This document shows, piece after piece, positions 16,774 through 24,988 of a DNA stretch of 64,000 nucleotides. The first letter of the stretch is position 1. The number at the start of each line of letters is the position of its first letter. The stretch lies in the NCBI RefSeq assembly GCF_027533505.1, contig NZ_JAPZUB010000004.1, positions 45,690 to 109,689 of the forward strand, given 5' to 3'. The DNA is from Flavobacterium sp. (GTDB taxonomy: Bacteria; Bacteroidota; Bacteroidia; Flavobacteriales; Flavobacteriaceae). The position numbers and the translations under genes were made by a program. Under the pieces are notes generated by a model. That model saw only the letters and a list, made by a program, of their open reading frames with translations. It was not told where the DNA came from and did no database searches.

Positions 16774-17301
16774 CTAAAATGTTTGCTCTTTGGATTTAAA
16801 AATGGCCGCAAAGATAAGACCTGCAATCGAAACTCCTAGTAGGGCAAAAGCCAAACCTTTGATTTGCGTTGTAATTCCAAATTGGTCGCTTTCTTTCAGT
16901 TGTCGAATAGCTTCTTCCATTTGTGCTTTGGTAGATCCCATTTTTTGCATTATTTCGACTTGAAATTTAACCGTGTGCTCTTTTACAATATCTTTGGCTT
17001 CAACATCTACTACGTTGAACAAAAAGATCATAAAAACAGTAGCCAGCGTCACCCGCAAGCCCGCAGCAATAAAATAGGTCGTAAAGGCGTCTTTGAAGGT
17101 CATGTGCCCACCCATTTCTTTTTTGGTTTTGTGAAGCATCACACCATAAACAATTAGAAAAATCAAAATCTGTCCAAAGCCAATTCCCATATTGACAAAC
17201 AACTTTAAATCGACCACATACATGATGGTACTGATTAACATCGAAACAAGCGCTAGCACAATACCGTAGTTTACGGCGTTTTTCTTTACGATAGGATTCA
17301 T
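16774..17301 (-). CDS. DUF4199 family membrane protein
   Basis: The 175-residue product has four hydrophobic segments (about 15-35, 38-55, 75-97 and 148-168) with a soluble, Lys/Glu-rich loop at about 100-145 before the last one. This matches the DUF4199 family, common in Bacteroidetes and of unknown function. It is the first gene of the reverse-strand group with GT2, mutase and ABC exporter, and may be a membrane accessory of that pathway (inference). Confidence 0.8.
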   Translation of the reverse strand: MNPIVKKNAVNYGIVLALVSMLISTIMYVVDLKLFVNMGIGFGQILIFLIVYGVMLHKTKKEMGGHMTFKDAFTTYFIAAGLRVTLATVFMIFLFNVVDVEAKDIVKEHTVKFQVEIMQKMGSTKAQMEEAIRQLKESDQFGITTQIKGLAFALLGVSIAGLIFAAIFKSKEQTF

Positions 17302-17388
17302 ATTCCCAAATTTTTTAAGTGAAACAAAGATATAAATTTAACTGAGACATTATGTGTCGCTTGTTTTTCAAAAAAGTTGCAAAATAGA

Positions 17389-17418
17389 TTTGAAAATTGA
17401 AAATTAGTTGTATTTTTG
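17389..17418 (+). promoter_or_regulatory. Promoter of the L31 gene, both boxes visible
   Basis: TTTG at 17389-17392, 18 nt, then TATTTTTG at 17411-17418: a good match to the Bacteroidetes pattern TTTG-N17-23-TAnnTTTG. It implies a 5' leader of about 100 nt before the ATG at 17526. Confidence 0.7.
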
Positions 17419-17525
17419 CACTCTCAAAATTAAAAGGATTACTAAACGTTGCAGCGCGCTGATACCTTTTTGAGAATAAAAGCATCAAGGCTAACTGCTT
17501 CATAACTAATAAAAAGATTTACAAA

Positions 17526-17777
17526 ATGAAACAAGGTATTCACCCAGAAAATTACAGATTAGTAGCTTTCAAAGATATGTCAAACGAGGATGTATTTATT
17601 ACGAAATCTACTGTAGAAACTAAAGAAACTATTGTGGTAGACGGAGTGGAGTATCCGGTGTTTAAAATGGAGATTTCTCGTACTTCTCACCCGTTTTATA
17701 CTGGTAAATCGAAATTGATTGATACGGCAGGACGTATTGATAAATTCAAAACTAAATACGCTAAGCACGGTAAGTAA
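17526..17777 (+). CDS. rpmE2: 50S ribosomal protein L31, type B
   Basis: The 83-residue product starts [20 protein letters not shown] and has [20 protein letters not shown] near its end, the L31 signature. The zinc-binding cysteines of type A are absent, so this is the zinc-independent B type. It is a ribosome surface protein bridging the subunits. Codon use is AT-leaning and uniform like other highly expressed genes. It has its own promoter with a long leader and a terminator. Confidence 0.96.
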   Translation: MKQGIHPENYRLVAFKDMSNEDVFITKSTVETKETIVVDGVEYPVFKMEISRTSHPFYTGKSKLIDTAGRIDKFKTKYAKHGK

Positions 17778-17803
17778 TTCGTATTTATGGTGTGTTCAAA
17801 TAG

Positions 17804-17833
17804 AAAAAGCCATCCTTCGGGGTGGTTTTTTTA
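17804..17833 (+). terminator. Terminator with UUCG loop after rpmE2
   Basis: AAAGCCATCC-TTCG-GGGTGG followed by seven T. Its 20-nt core (17806-17825) is identical to that of the terminator at 1563-1582. Confidence 0.85.
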
Positions 17834-17880
17834 TTGCCTATTTCTTCGTAGTTTTGACGCATTAGCTGAAAAATTCACTC

Positions 17881-19050
17881 ATGAACTATATTCTTTTCGA
17901 CGGCCCCGTCCGCAATGCTCTTTTACCTTTTACGTTTACCCGCCCCGTGTGTGATATTCGCATAGGAATTTTAACCATTCGTGAAAAATGGGAAAAATAT
18001 TTGGGTTCGACCACCACGACGTTAACCGAAGAGTATCTGTCGGAAAAGTTTCCCATGGTCGAAATGGAGGTCAATGTAATGCTCAATGGGGCGTATTTAC
18101 CCAATGCAGTTTTGGTTGAGATGGTGCGCAACCTCGAGCCCAACCAAGCCATCATGCGCGGCGAAGACGTAATTGCTTTTTATACCAACGACTCCCAAGA
18201 TGAAGTGGATTTTGATTCGTACGATATTCTTGAATATGAAGAAGAATGTTTAAAAATTGAACATACGTGGGATATTTTTGCCAAAAATGATGCAGCCCTA
18301 CGCGAAGATTTTGAACTGCTAACGGCCGATCGTCATTCGCAACCCATTCCGAAATCAGTCAATGTTATAGCACCCGAAAACATATTTATTGAAGAAGGGG
18401 CTCGTTTGGAGTTTGTCACCTTGAATGCGGCTACGGGTCCGATTTATATTGGTAAAAATGCCGAAATCATGGAAGGTTCGGTGATTCGTGGTCCCTTTGC
18501 GTTGTGTGAAGAAGCTCAAGTAAAGTTGGCTACCAAGATTTATGGTGCTACCACTGTGGGTCCGCATTGCCGTGTGGGTGGCGAAGTAAATAATTCGGTT
18601 TTATTTGCGTATTCCAACAAAGGGCACGATGGATTTTTAGGAAATTCGGTGTTGGGCGAATGGTGTAACATTGGGGCCGATAGTAACAATTCCAATTTAA
18701 AAAATAACTACGAAGAAGTGCGCTTGTGGAGCTATGAAACGGAAGGGTTTGCCCGTACCGGACTCCAATTCTGCGGGTTGATGATGGGCGATCACAGCAA
18801 ATGCGGGATCAATACCATGTTCAATACCGGAACGGTGGTGGGTGTTTCTTCAAACATTTTCGGCTCGGGATTTCCACGTAACTTTGTACCCAGCTTTAGT
18901 TGGGGCGGTGCTTCAGGAATGACGACTTACCTTACGAATAAAGCGTTTCAAACCGCCAAAATCGTGATGGCGCGTCGTCATGTGGAATTTGACGAGGTGG
19001 AAGCCCGTATTTTGGAACATGTATTTGAGGAGACGAAGAAGTATCGTTAA
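17881..19050 (+). CDS. GlmU-like putative sugar nucleotidyltransferase
   Basis: The 389-residue product starts NYILFDGPVRNALLPFTFTR, a diverged nucleotidyltransferase N-terminus of the NTP_transf_4 type, and has a left-handed beta-helix from about residue 160 (repeats such as ENIFIEEGARLEFVTLNAAT and CRVGGEVNNSVLFAYSNKGH). That is the GlmU layout of uridylyltransferase plus hexapeptide acyltransferase, but the canonical GlmU motif LAAGxGTRM is missing. It is therefore a distinct Bacteroidetes family whose substrate is not known. It follows the rpmE2 terminator and has no close downstream partner. Confidence 0.8.
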   Translation: MNYILFDGPVRNALLPFTFTRPVCDIRIGILTIREKWEKYLGSTTTTLTEEYLSEKFPMVEMEVNVMLNGAYLPNAVLVEMVRNLEPNQAIMRGEDVIAFYTNDSQDEVDFDSYDILEYEEECLKIEHTWDIFAKNDAALREDFELLTADRHSQPIPKSVNVIAPENIFIEEGARLEFVTLNAATGPIYIGKNAEIMEGSVIRGPFALCEEAQVKLATKIYGATTVGPHCRVGGEVNNSVLFAYSNKGHDGFLGNSVLGEWCNIGADSNNSNLKNNYEEVRLWSYETEGFARTGLQFCGLMMGDHSKCGINTMFNTGTVVGVSSNIFGSGFPRNFVPSFSWGGASGMTTYLTNKAFQTAKIVMARRHVEFDEVEARILEHVFEETKKYR

Positions 19051-19055
19051 TGAGG

Positions 19056-19121
19056 CAATGTGTCAATGTGTCAATGGGGTTATGAGCCACTAAGTTTCTG
19101 AGAGGCTGAGCTTCTGAGTTG
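19056..19121. repeat. 8-bp-period tandem repeats
   Basis: CAATGTGT, CAATGTGT, CAATGGGG (19056-19079) is followed after 10 nt by CTAAGTTT, CTGAGAGG, CTGAGCTT, CTGAGTTG (19090-19121). Each array has a period of 8 with a fixed first half and variable second half. Confidence 0.75.
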
Positions 19122-19186
19122 GTGGATGCATTCATGAGGGATTGACACATTTTCAAATTCTTATATTAACACATTAGAAAAAGCTA

Positions 19187-19194
19187 TACCTTTG
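19187..19194 (+). promoter_or_regulatory. Probable -7 promoter element of mtaB
   Basis: TACCTTTG (fits TAnnTTTG) lies 44 nt before the chosen ATG at 19239. Confidence 0.5.
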
Positions 19195-19238
19195 CGGCCG
19201 CAATCACTTGACAACGAATTCTTGGGTTGTATATTCGT

Positions 19239-20567
19239 ATGGAACAGCAAAAAAAAGTAGCCTTTTATACCTTAGGCTGTAAGCTTAATTTCTCGGAAAC
19301 CTCTACTATAGCGAGAAATTTTCAGAAGGAAGGATTCGATCGCGTCGATTTTGAAGATGTGGCTGACATCTATGTGATTAATACGTGCTCAGTTACCGAT
19401 AATGCCGACAAACAATTCAAGCAAGTCGTCAAGAAAGCCTTGAAGCTCAATCCCGATGCCTTTGTGGCGGCGGTGGGCTGTTATGCCCAGTTAAAACCCG
19501 AAGAGTTGGCCGCTGTGGATGGGGTGGATTTGGTATTGGGCGCTACTGAAAAATTTAAAATCACCGATTATATTCACGATTTGTCCAAGAATGATAAGGG
19601 TGAAGTGCATTCCTGTGAAATTGAAGAAGCGGATTTCTATGTAGGCAGTTATTCCATCGGCGATCGTACCCGCGCTTTTTTGAAAGTGCAAGACGGTTGT
19701 GATTACAAATGTACGTATTGTACGATTCCTCTTGCGCGCGGGATTTCTCGTAGTGATACCATGGAAAATGTATTGCGTAACGCAGCCGAAATTTCCCAAC
19801 AAGGAATTAAAGAAATTGTATTGACCGGTGTGAATATTGGCGATTATGGCAAAGGCGAATTTGGCAATAAAAAACACGAGCATACTTTTCTGGAGTTGGT
19901 GCAAGCCTTGGATCAAGTGGAAGGCATCGAACGCTTGCGTATTTCCTCTATCGAACCCAATTTGCTGAAAAATGAAACCATCGAATTTGTGGCGCAGAGT
20001 CGCACATTTGTACCGCATTTTCATATTCCGTTGCAGTCGGGGAGTAATGCGATTTTGAAAAAAATGAAGCGCCGGTATTTGCGCGAACTGTATACAGAGC
20101 GCGTGGCTAAAATTCGTGAAGTGATGCCGCATGCCTGTATTGGTGTGGATGTGATTGTAGGTTTTCCTGGGGAAACAGACGCGCATTTCTTGGAAACCTA
20201 TCATTTCTTAAACGAATTGGATATTTCGTATTTGCATGTCTTTACCTACTCGGAACGCGATAATACCGAAGCCGCTTTAATGGACGGTGTGGTACCGAAT
20301 AATGTGCGTGCGAAACGCAGCAAGATGTTGCGCGGCTTGTCGGTGAAAAAACGTCGTGCGTTTTATGAGCGTCAGCTAGGAACCACCCGTACCGTTTTGT
20401 TTGAAGGCGAAAACAAAGAAGGCTACATCTACGGTTTTACCGAAAACTATGTCAAAGTGAAAACGCCTTGGAATCCAGAATTGGTGAATACGTTACACGA
20501 AGTACAGTTGACGCATATCGATGAAGACGGTGGTGTGCGCATTACGTTTGTGAATGTTCCGGTGTAA
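19239..20567 (+). CDS. mtaB: tRNA threonylcarbamoyladenosine methylthiotransferase MtaB
   Basis: MtaB is a radical-SAM enzyme that adds a methylthio group to t6A37 of tRNA. The 442-residue product shows the three expected parts: an N-terminal UPF0004 domain with cysteines for the auxiliary cluster (YTLGCKLN, NTCSVTDNADK, VGCYAQ), the radical-SAM motif CDYKCTYC, and a C-terminal TRAM-like region (TVLFEGENKEGYIYGFTENY). The TGCKLN-type start and NTCSVTxxAD fit MtaB rather than MiaB. I chose ATG 19239; an in-frame TTG at 19227 is less likely. Confidence 0.92.
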   Translation: MEQQKKVAFYTLGCKLNFSETSTIARNFQKEGFDRVDFEDVADIYVINTCSVTDNADKQFKQVVKKALKLNPDAFVAAVGCYAQLKPEELAAVDGVDLVLGATEKFKITDYIHDLSKNDKGEVHSCEIEEADFYVGSYSIGDRTRAFLKVQDGCDYKCTYCTIPLARGISRSDTMENVLRNAAEISQQGIKEIVLTGVNIGDYGKGEFGNKKHEHTFLELVQALDQVEGIERLRISSIEPNLLKNETIEFVAQSRTFVPHFHIPLQSGSNAILKKMKRRYLRELYTERVAKIREVMPHACIGVDVIVGFPGETDAHFLETYHFLNELDISYLHVFTYSERDNTEAALMDGVVPNNVRAKRSKMLRGLSVKKRRAFYERQLGTTRTVLFEGENKEGYIYGFTENYVKVKTPWNPELVNTLHEVQLTHIDEDGGVRITFVNVPV

Positions 20568-20603
20568 TTCTTTATAACAATAAAATAGTTTGTTAACGTG
20601 GTT

Positions 20604-20643
20604 GTGGTTCATTAGAATCTCGATTTAATGAACCACACTGCTT
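20604..20643 (+). terminator. Terminator after mtaB
   Basis: A perfect 10-bp stem GTGGTTCATT / AATGAACCAC with a 13-nt loop is followed by ACTGCTTTTTT. Confidence 0.75.
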
Positions 20644-20737
20644 TTTTCCAAAATTCCAAAGTGGTATCAAAAGACAATTTATTTTGACCCAAAGAACCTT
20701 GTTCATAAAATGGATATATTTATCCAATAATAATTTT

Positions 20738-22153
20738 CTAATTTTTCTTTTTTAATGTTAGGTCAATGCCTTGTGCGGGTTGTTGAACTATGCATTTTTC
20801 AATCACTCCTTCTGAATTACTTATAAATTCATACGTTACAGTTGGACTGAATCCATCAACTGTAAATTTAGTTGTTGTATTTGGTATCAGCTCAAACTTC
20901 ATAGTTGAATTCATAGTAACCCAAAGTGCCTTGTCTTTGCATTCGATTTTTGTTTCACTACCTTTTTCTGATATATATATACCCGCATATTTATTTAGAA
21001 TTTCATCGGAAAGTCTTAGGTTGGGTTCGATTTTTTGGTCGTACATTATTTTTTGGGTATTCACAAATGGGATTTTTGTTTTTCTAGTAGCATTTCCGTT
21101 GTTTTGAAGCATAATGACCGTTTTGTTATTGTCTAAATGCTGCTCAATCAATGTTATGTAACCTGCCCAATTGCCTGTGTGGTCTATGTAATTTCCATAA
21201 TCTTTATGTGTATTTAAGAACCAACCAAAACCATAATTTGTATTTTCCCCAGAATTTAATTGGTAATTCGTGAAGAGAGACTTTGTTTGTGCTGCTGAAA
21301 GTAGTTGATTACGTTTTAATCCTTTGAGCCATTTGAATAAATCAGATGTTGTGGAATATATTCTCCCTTGGCCATAAACACCATCAAAAGATTTGGCATA
21401 CGCTATGTTTCCTAAATAGTTTCCTGAAGCATCTTCTTCATAGCCAATAGCTAGATTTTTAACGTTCAGGTTATCTTTATGTATACAATAAACATTTGTT
21501 TGGGTCATAGCTAAAGGAATAAAAATCCTTTCTCTTAAATAAACGGGGTACGATGTTTGAGAAACGCGTTCGATAATTGAAGCGAGCAAAACGTATCCTG
21601 TGTTGCTGTAATTCCATTTTTCGTTGGGCTTGAAGAGTAATTCGGGTTTTTCTTTAGCGAATAACTCAATAATGTAATCATTGGTTGCAAGTTTAGATTG
21701 ATCTCCTTTTTCATTGTAAAGATTCATATAATCAGGCAGCCCCGATGTATGATGTATCAAATGATTGATGGTAATCCCTTTGTAATATTGAAGTTCAGGA
21801 AGAAATTTTGTTAAGTCATCATCAAGTGAGAGCTTATTTTCATTGGCCAATAAATATATTGCAGTTGCTGTAAATTGTTTGGTAATTGAGGCCAAATTAA
21901 AAATTGAATTTGTATTTAGCGTTATCAATTTTTCTCTATTGGCAACACCATAACTCTTTTGGAGAATAATTGTATCGTTTTCAGCGATGAGAACATTGCC
22001 ATTAAATTCACCATATTTAAGCATTTCGCTGTAAAGAGAGTCTAATTTTTTGGACTTTTCTATTTGGCTTTTATTTAATTGGACTATACTTGAAGTTTGT
22101 TTGCAGGAACAAAAAAGCATAACAATGAACAGTGAACTTAAAAGGTCTTTCAT
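20738..22153 (-). CDS. Serine hydrolase lipoprotein, class C beta-lactamase/DD-peptidase fold
   Basis: The 471-residue product has a lipoprotein signal (VMLFCSCKQ). The beta-lactamase domain spans about residues 35-360: S89xxK92 in NLASITKQF, the Tyr motif YSNTGYVLL and the late HTGNWAGYITLIE region. A C-terminal lipocalin-like extension follows (about 370-471). Such proteins are esterases, D-aminopeptidases or DD-peptidases more often than true beta-lactamases. The gene and its upstream region are clearly more AT-rich than neighbours and use A/T-ending codons, a sign of recent transfer. It stands alone. Confidence 0.85.
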   Translation of the reverse strand: MKDLLSSLFIVMLFCSCKQTSSIVQLNKSQIEKSKKLDSLYSEMLKYGEFNGNVLIAENDTIILQKSYGVANREKLITLNTNSIFNLASITKQFTATAIYLLANENKLSLDDDLTKFLPELQYYKGITINHLIHHTSGLPDYMNLYNEKGDQSKLATNDYIIELFAKEKPELLFKPNEKWNYSNTGYVLLASIIERVSQTSYPVYLRERIFIPLAMTQTNVYCIHKDNLNVKNLAIGYEEDASGNYLGNIAYAKSFDGVYGQGRIYSTTSDLFKWLKGLKRNQLLSAAQTKSLFTNYQLNSGENTNYGFGWFLNTHKDYGNYIDHTGNWAGYITLIEQHLDNNKTVIMLQNNGNATRKTKIPFVNTQKIMYDQKIEPNLRLSDEILNKYAGIYISEKGSETKIECKDKALWVTMNSTMKFELIPNTTTKFTVDGFSPTVTYEFISNSEGVIEKCIVQQPAQGIDLTLKKKN

Positions 22154-22301
22154 ATAAAATTAATTAGTGTATAAATTTTTTCGTGGAATGAGTTTATTGT
22201 AAAGTTTTGCAATACAATTCGATTCTTTATTAACGGATGTTTTGTTTTCCAAGCACAATCTGTTAATATAAATATAGATAAGATGCAACAGATTTTTACT
22301 T

Positions 22302-22643
22302 CTAATACTTCGACCGGAAATGCAACCGGGTGATGCGGTACACCTCGTAGCCGTAGATTTCGACGAACTCGTATTTATGGCGGCCCGGTTGCTTGAAGTC
22401 CATGATTTTTTCGGCAGCGATTTCGTAATACACGCCAGGACCTTCAAGCATAAATCGATTGCCAGTGGTGCGATAAGCCGCGCGAATGAGTTGAAACTCG
22501 GCGAGGTTCCACGTGGTGTTGTCAGGATCGAGTTGGCTCGAACCCGTCATCAATCCTTCGGTGATTTCGGTGGTACAGCCGTAGTATTTTTCGATGTGTT
22601 CAAAAAAATCGAGAACGGCATCGCGAAGTAGGTCAGCGCTCAT
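22302..22643 (-). CDS. Conserved-looking hypothetical protein, 113 residues
   Basis: I do not recognise a family. The product is soluble and mixed alpha/beta, opening with an amphipathic helix (LLRDAVLDFFEHIEKYYG) and ending in strands rich in Tyr and Arg (YEFVEIYGYEVYRITRLHF). Codon use matches the genomic background, unlike the AT-rich serine hydrolase gene downstream, which supports it as a genuine resident gene. It follows the terminator of the acetyltransferase-like gene. Confidence 0.6.
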   Translation of the reverse strand: MSADLLRDAVLDFFEHIEKYYGCTTEITEGLMTGSSQLDPDNTTWNLAEFQLIRAAYRTTGNRFMLEGPGVYYEIAAEKIMDFKQPGRHKYEFVEIYGYEVYRITRLHFRSKY

Positions 22644-22657
22644 GGAACCATGGGGAA

Positions 22658-22684
22658 TAAAAAAGCCGCTTCAGGGGAAACGGC
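22658..22684 (-). terminator. Terminator of the acetyltransferase-like gene
   Basis: On the reverse strand, GCCGTTTC / GAAGCGGC (one G-U pair) with a 5-nt loop is followed by six T. Confidence 0.75.
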
Positions 22685-22698
22685 CTATAGGGGTTTGA

Positions 22699-23001
22699 TT
22701 AAATCCGAATGCCGGGAGGAAGTAAGTCGCGATACGTAGGATGTTTCCGCATAAATGCCGCCACTTTAGGAAAAACAGGGACGACTTTTAATTTGCGTTC
22801 GTAAGCGATTTCCATAATGTTTTTCAATAATTCGGTCACAAAAGCTTCGTTTTCGGTACCGTTAATGCGGGTCAGGAAGATTTTTTTCTCCTGAAAGGAA
22901 TATTCCACAGAAACTAATTCCCCGTTGAACGTCGTTTCAAATTGACGCGCAAAGGTGTTGTCCTTAATTTCCATTTGTTCCAAAATTAACTCTGAGTTCA
23001 T
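22699..23001 (-). CDS. GNAT-like N-acetyltransferase, short YjdJ/COG2388 type
   Basis: The product is 100 residues from the chosen ATG at 23001. It matches the minimal acetyltransferase family that includes plant and bacterial YjdJ-like proteins: a beta-hairpin core (EKKIFLTRINGT), then NEAFVTELLKNIMEIAYERK and KVVPVFPKVAAFMRKHPTYR, the last being the most conserved part of the family. An in-frame ATG at 23034 would add 11 residues that overlap the promoter region of the divergent hydrolase gene. The substrate is unknown. Confidence 0.8.
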   Translation of the reverse strand: MNSELILEQMEIKDNTFARQFETTFNGELVSVEYSFQEKKIFLTRINGTENEAFVTELLKNIMEIAYERKLKVVPVFPKVAAFMRKHPTYRDLLPPGIRI

Positions 23002-23087
23002 CTTGTTTTCGTAGTATTCATTAATTTTAGGCAAATTTCGGAATAATTTGGAATATTCCCATCGTTCAGTACGTTAAATCTTTTAGT

Positions 23088-23747
23088 ATGAAGCCCATCC
23101 CTGTTTATTTTATGCCCGGACTCGCCGCGAGCACTTCTATTTTTGAGCGAATTTCCCTGCCAAAGGAATCGTTTGAAATCCATTTATTGGAGTGGTTTCT
23201 GCCCGAGCCCGAGGAGACCTTAGCGTCGTATGCCCAGCGGATGGCAGCTCAGGTGCATGATCCGACCGCAATTTTGGTAGGTGTTTCCTTTGGGGGTATT
23301 TTGGTCCAAGAGATGCAGGCTTTTTTGCAACCCCGAAAAGTTGTCATTATCTCCAGTGTCAAGTCGAAACACGAATTTCCCCGTCGCTTTAAAGTAGCGC
23401 GAACCACCAAAGCCTATAAATTATTGCCTACGGGTTGGCTTCAAGATGTAGAGAAATGGGTCAAGTATGCTTTTGGGGATTCGTTAAAACGGAAGTTGCA
23501 TTTGTACGAACAGTTTTTACACATGCGGGACAAACAGTATTTGGATTGGGCGATAGAACAAGTCATTTGTTGGGACCGCGCTACGCCTGATCCGTCGGTT
23601 ATTCATATTCATGGTACGCACGACGAAGTGTTTCCTACGAAGCATATCACCAACTATATTCCTGTAAAAGACGGTACCCATGCCATGATTTTGAGTAAGT
23701 ACCGTTGGCTCAACGCGCATTTGCCCACCATTTTAGCCCAAGAATAG
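23088..23747 (+). CDS. Alpha/beta hydrolase
   Basis: The 219-residue protein is a compact alpha/beta hydrolase: N-terminal IPVYFMPGLAASTSIFERI (oxyanion loop region), nucleophile elbow GVSFGGILVQEM and C-terminal HGTHDEVFP with the catalytic Asp candidate, followed by a late His in VKDGTHAMI. No signal peptide. It is divergent from the acetyltransferase-like gene, 86 nt apart. Substrate unknown. Confidence 0.85.
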   Translation: MKPIPVYFMPGLAASTSIFERISLPKESFEIHLLEWFLPEPEETLASYAQRMAAQVHDPTAILVGVSFGGILVQEMQAFLQPRKVVIISSVKSKHEFPRRFKVARTTKAYKLLPTGWLQDVEKWVKYAFGDSLKRKLHLYEQFLHMRDKQYLDWAIEQVICWDRATPDPSVIHIHGTHDEVFPTKHITNYIPVKDGTHAMILSKYRWLNAHLPTILAQE

Positions 23748-23767
23748 GGGGTTTGGACTGATTTTTG

Positions 23768-23775
23768 TAGTTTTG
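23768..23775 (+). promoter_or_regulatory. Probable -7 element of the transglycosylase gene
   Basis: TAGTTTTG fits TAnnTTTG and lies 66 nt before the ATG at 23842. Confidence 0.45.
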
Positions 23776-23841
23776 TAACGATTCTTTGTAGCATGGATAC
23801 GAAACCGTGCGATGTTGCGTTAAACTAAAAAACTTTGTCCT

Positions 23842-24735
23842 ATGAAACCGATACGTTGGATGGCTACTGGAGCATTGGCTGTGGTACTTACCAGTCTTTT
23901 TATTTTTGCACTTTCGGGTGATGCGCGTAAAGAATTACTTCGCGAAGGAACCTCACAGTATTTTCCGCCCAAGGTTGATTTTGCTGGCGAACCCACGCCG
24001 TTACATGTGGCCGATGTGAAAGAACGTTTCGATCGCGAGTTATTGGTCAATGCCAATTTACATTCGTCGACTTTGCTGATTATGAAGCGTGCCAATCGTG
24101 CCTTTCCCGTGATGGAGCCTATTTTGAAGCAATACGGTGTGCCCGATGATTTTAAATATTTAGCCGTTATTGAAAGCGCCTTGACGAATGCGGTTTCTTC
24201 TGCGGGAGCTCGCGGGGTTTGGCAGTTTATGCCCGATACAGCCAAAGAAAAAGGGATGGAGGTCACCGAAACCGTCGATGAACGGTACCATTTGCAAAAA
24301 TCGACCGAAGCGGCTTGCAAATATTTGTTGGCGGCCAAAGCAAAATTTGGTTCTTGGACGTTGGCTGCGGCGAGTTACAACGGGGGGATGAGTGGCATCA
24401 CGCGCAAATTGGAAGAACAAGGCGTTACCGACTATTACGATTTGTTATTGACCGATGAAACCCACCGTTATGTATTCCGAATTTTGGCCTTGAAGGCGAT
24501 TATGCAAAATCCAAAGCAGTATGGTTTTGACTTGAGTCAGCATGAATTGTATGAAAATTTGCCCACTAAAATTGTTGAAGTCGACAGTTCGATTACCGAT
24601 TTGGCGAAGTTTGCCAAAATGCAAGGGGTCAATTACAAAATCCTGAAAATTCACAATCCGTGGTTGCGCGACAAGAAGTTGGTCAATCCCGGGAAAAAGA
24701 AATACCAGATTGAGATCCCTACCGAAGGGTATTAG
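23842..24735 (+). CDS. Lytic transglycosylase, SLT/MltD-like
   Basis: The enzyme cleaves the glycan strand of peptidoglycan to form anhydro-muropeptides. The 297-residue product has an N-terminal hydrophobic signal or anchor (about 7-25). The SLT domain is at about 90-230 with the catalytic Glu in YLAVIESALTN, then GARGVWQFMPDTAKEKGM and AAASYNGG. The C-terminal 60 residues resemble a single LysM-like wall-binding segment (ITDLAKFAKMQGVNYKILK). It has its own promoter element. Confidence 0.9.
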   Translation: MKPIRWMATGALAVVLTSLFIFALSGDARKELLREGTSQYFPPKVDFAGEPTPLHVADVKERFDRELLVNANLHSSTLLIMKRANRAFPVMEPILKQYGVPDDFKYLAVIESALTNAVSSAGARGVWQFMPDTAKEKGMEVTETVDERYHLQKSTEAACKYLLAAKAKFGSWTLAAASYNGGMSGITRKLEEQGVTDYYDLLLTDETHRYVFRILALKAIMQNPKQYGFDLSQHELYENLPTKIVEVDSSITDLAKFAKMQGVNYKILKIHNPWLRDKKLVNPGKKKYQIEIPTEGY

Positions 24736-24770
24736 GAGTTATGAGTTATGAGTTATGAATTGTGAATTAA
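24736..24770. repeat. 7-bp tandem repeat, 5 units
   Basis: GAGTTAT three times (24736, 24743, 24750), then GAATTGT and GAATTAA in the same register. It starts at the stop codon of the transglycosylase gene. Confidence 0.8.
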
Positions 24771-24794
24771 GGTGCTCTTTGGCGCCTTTTTTTT
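24769..24794 (+). terminator. Terminator after the transglycosylase gene
   Basis: AAGGTGCT / GGCGCCTT (two G-U pairs) with a 4-nt loop and an eight-T tract. Confidence 0.7.
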
Positions 24795-24880
24795 GGGCAT
24801 TGCCCCAACTGCGCGAATTTACGTGAACCTTTCGGCTAACGGGTCGGGTACAATTCAAGCTCACAAAATAAAAAGTAAAG

Positions 24881-24907
24881 CGACATTCAATTAAGTGTCG
24901 TTTTTTT
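24881..24907 (+). terminator. Second terminator-like hairpin
   Basis: CGACA / TGTCG with a 10-nt loop that can pair further with wobbles, followed by seven T. No gene directly precedes it, so it may be a leftover of a lost gene. Confidence 0.45.
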
Positions 24908-24988
24908 GTAATTTAGAACTAAGGGATGTATGCGTTTACCAACGGGTTGTTCATCCGTGGTGTAGGGAAAGTATGAGATCTTTAATAT

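Noticed and set aside
17315..17503. 62-codon reverse frame in the rpmE2 leader
   Set aside because: It covers the promoter and leader of rpmE2, and the translation shows no recognisable features.
19491..20204. 237-codon reverse open frame inside mtaB
   Set aside because: It is antisense to a clear radical-SAM coding region, and the translation is rich in His/Phe/Ile with no domain.
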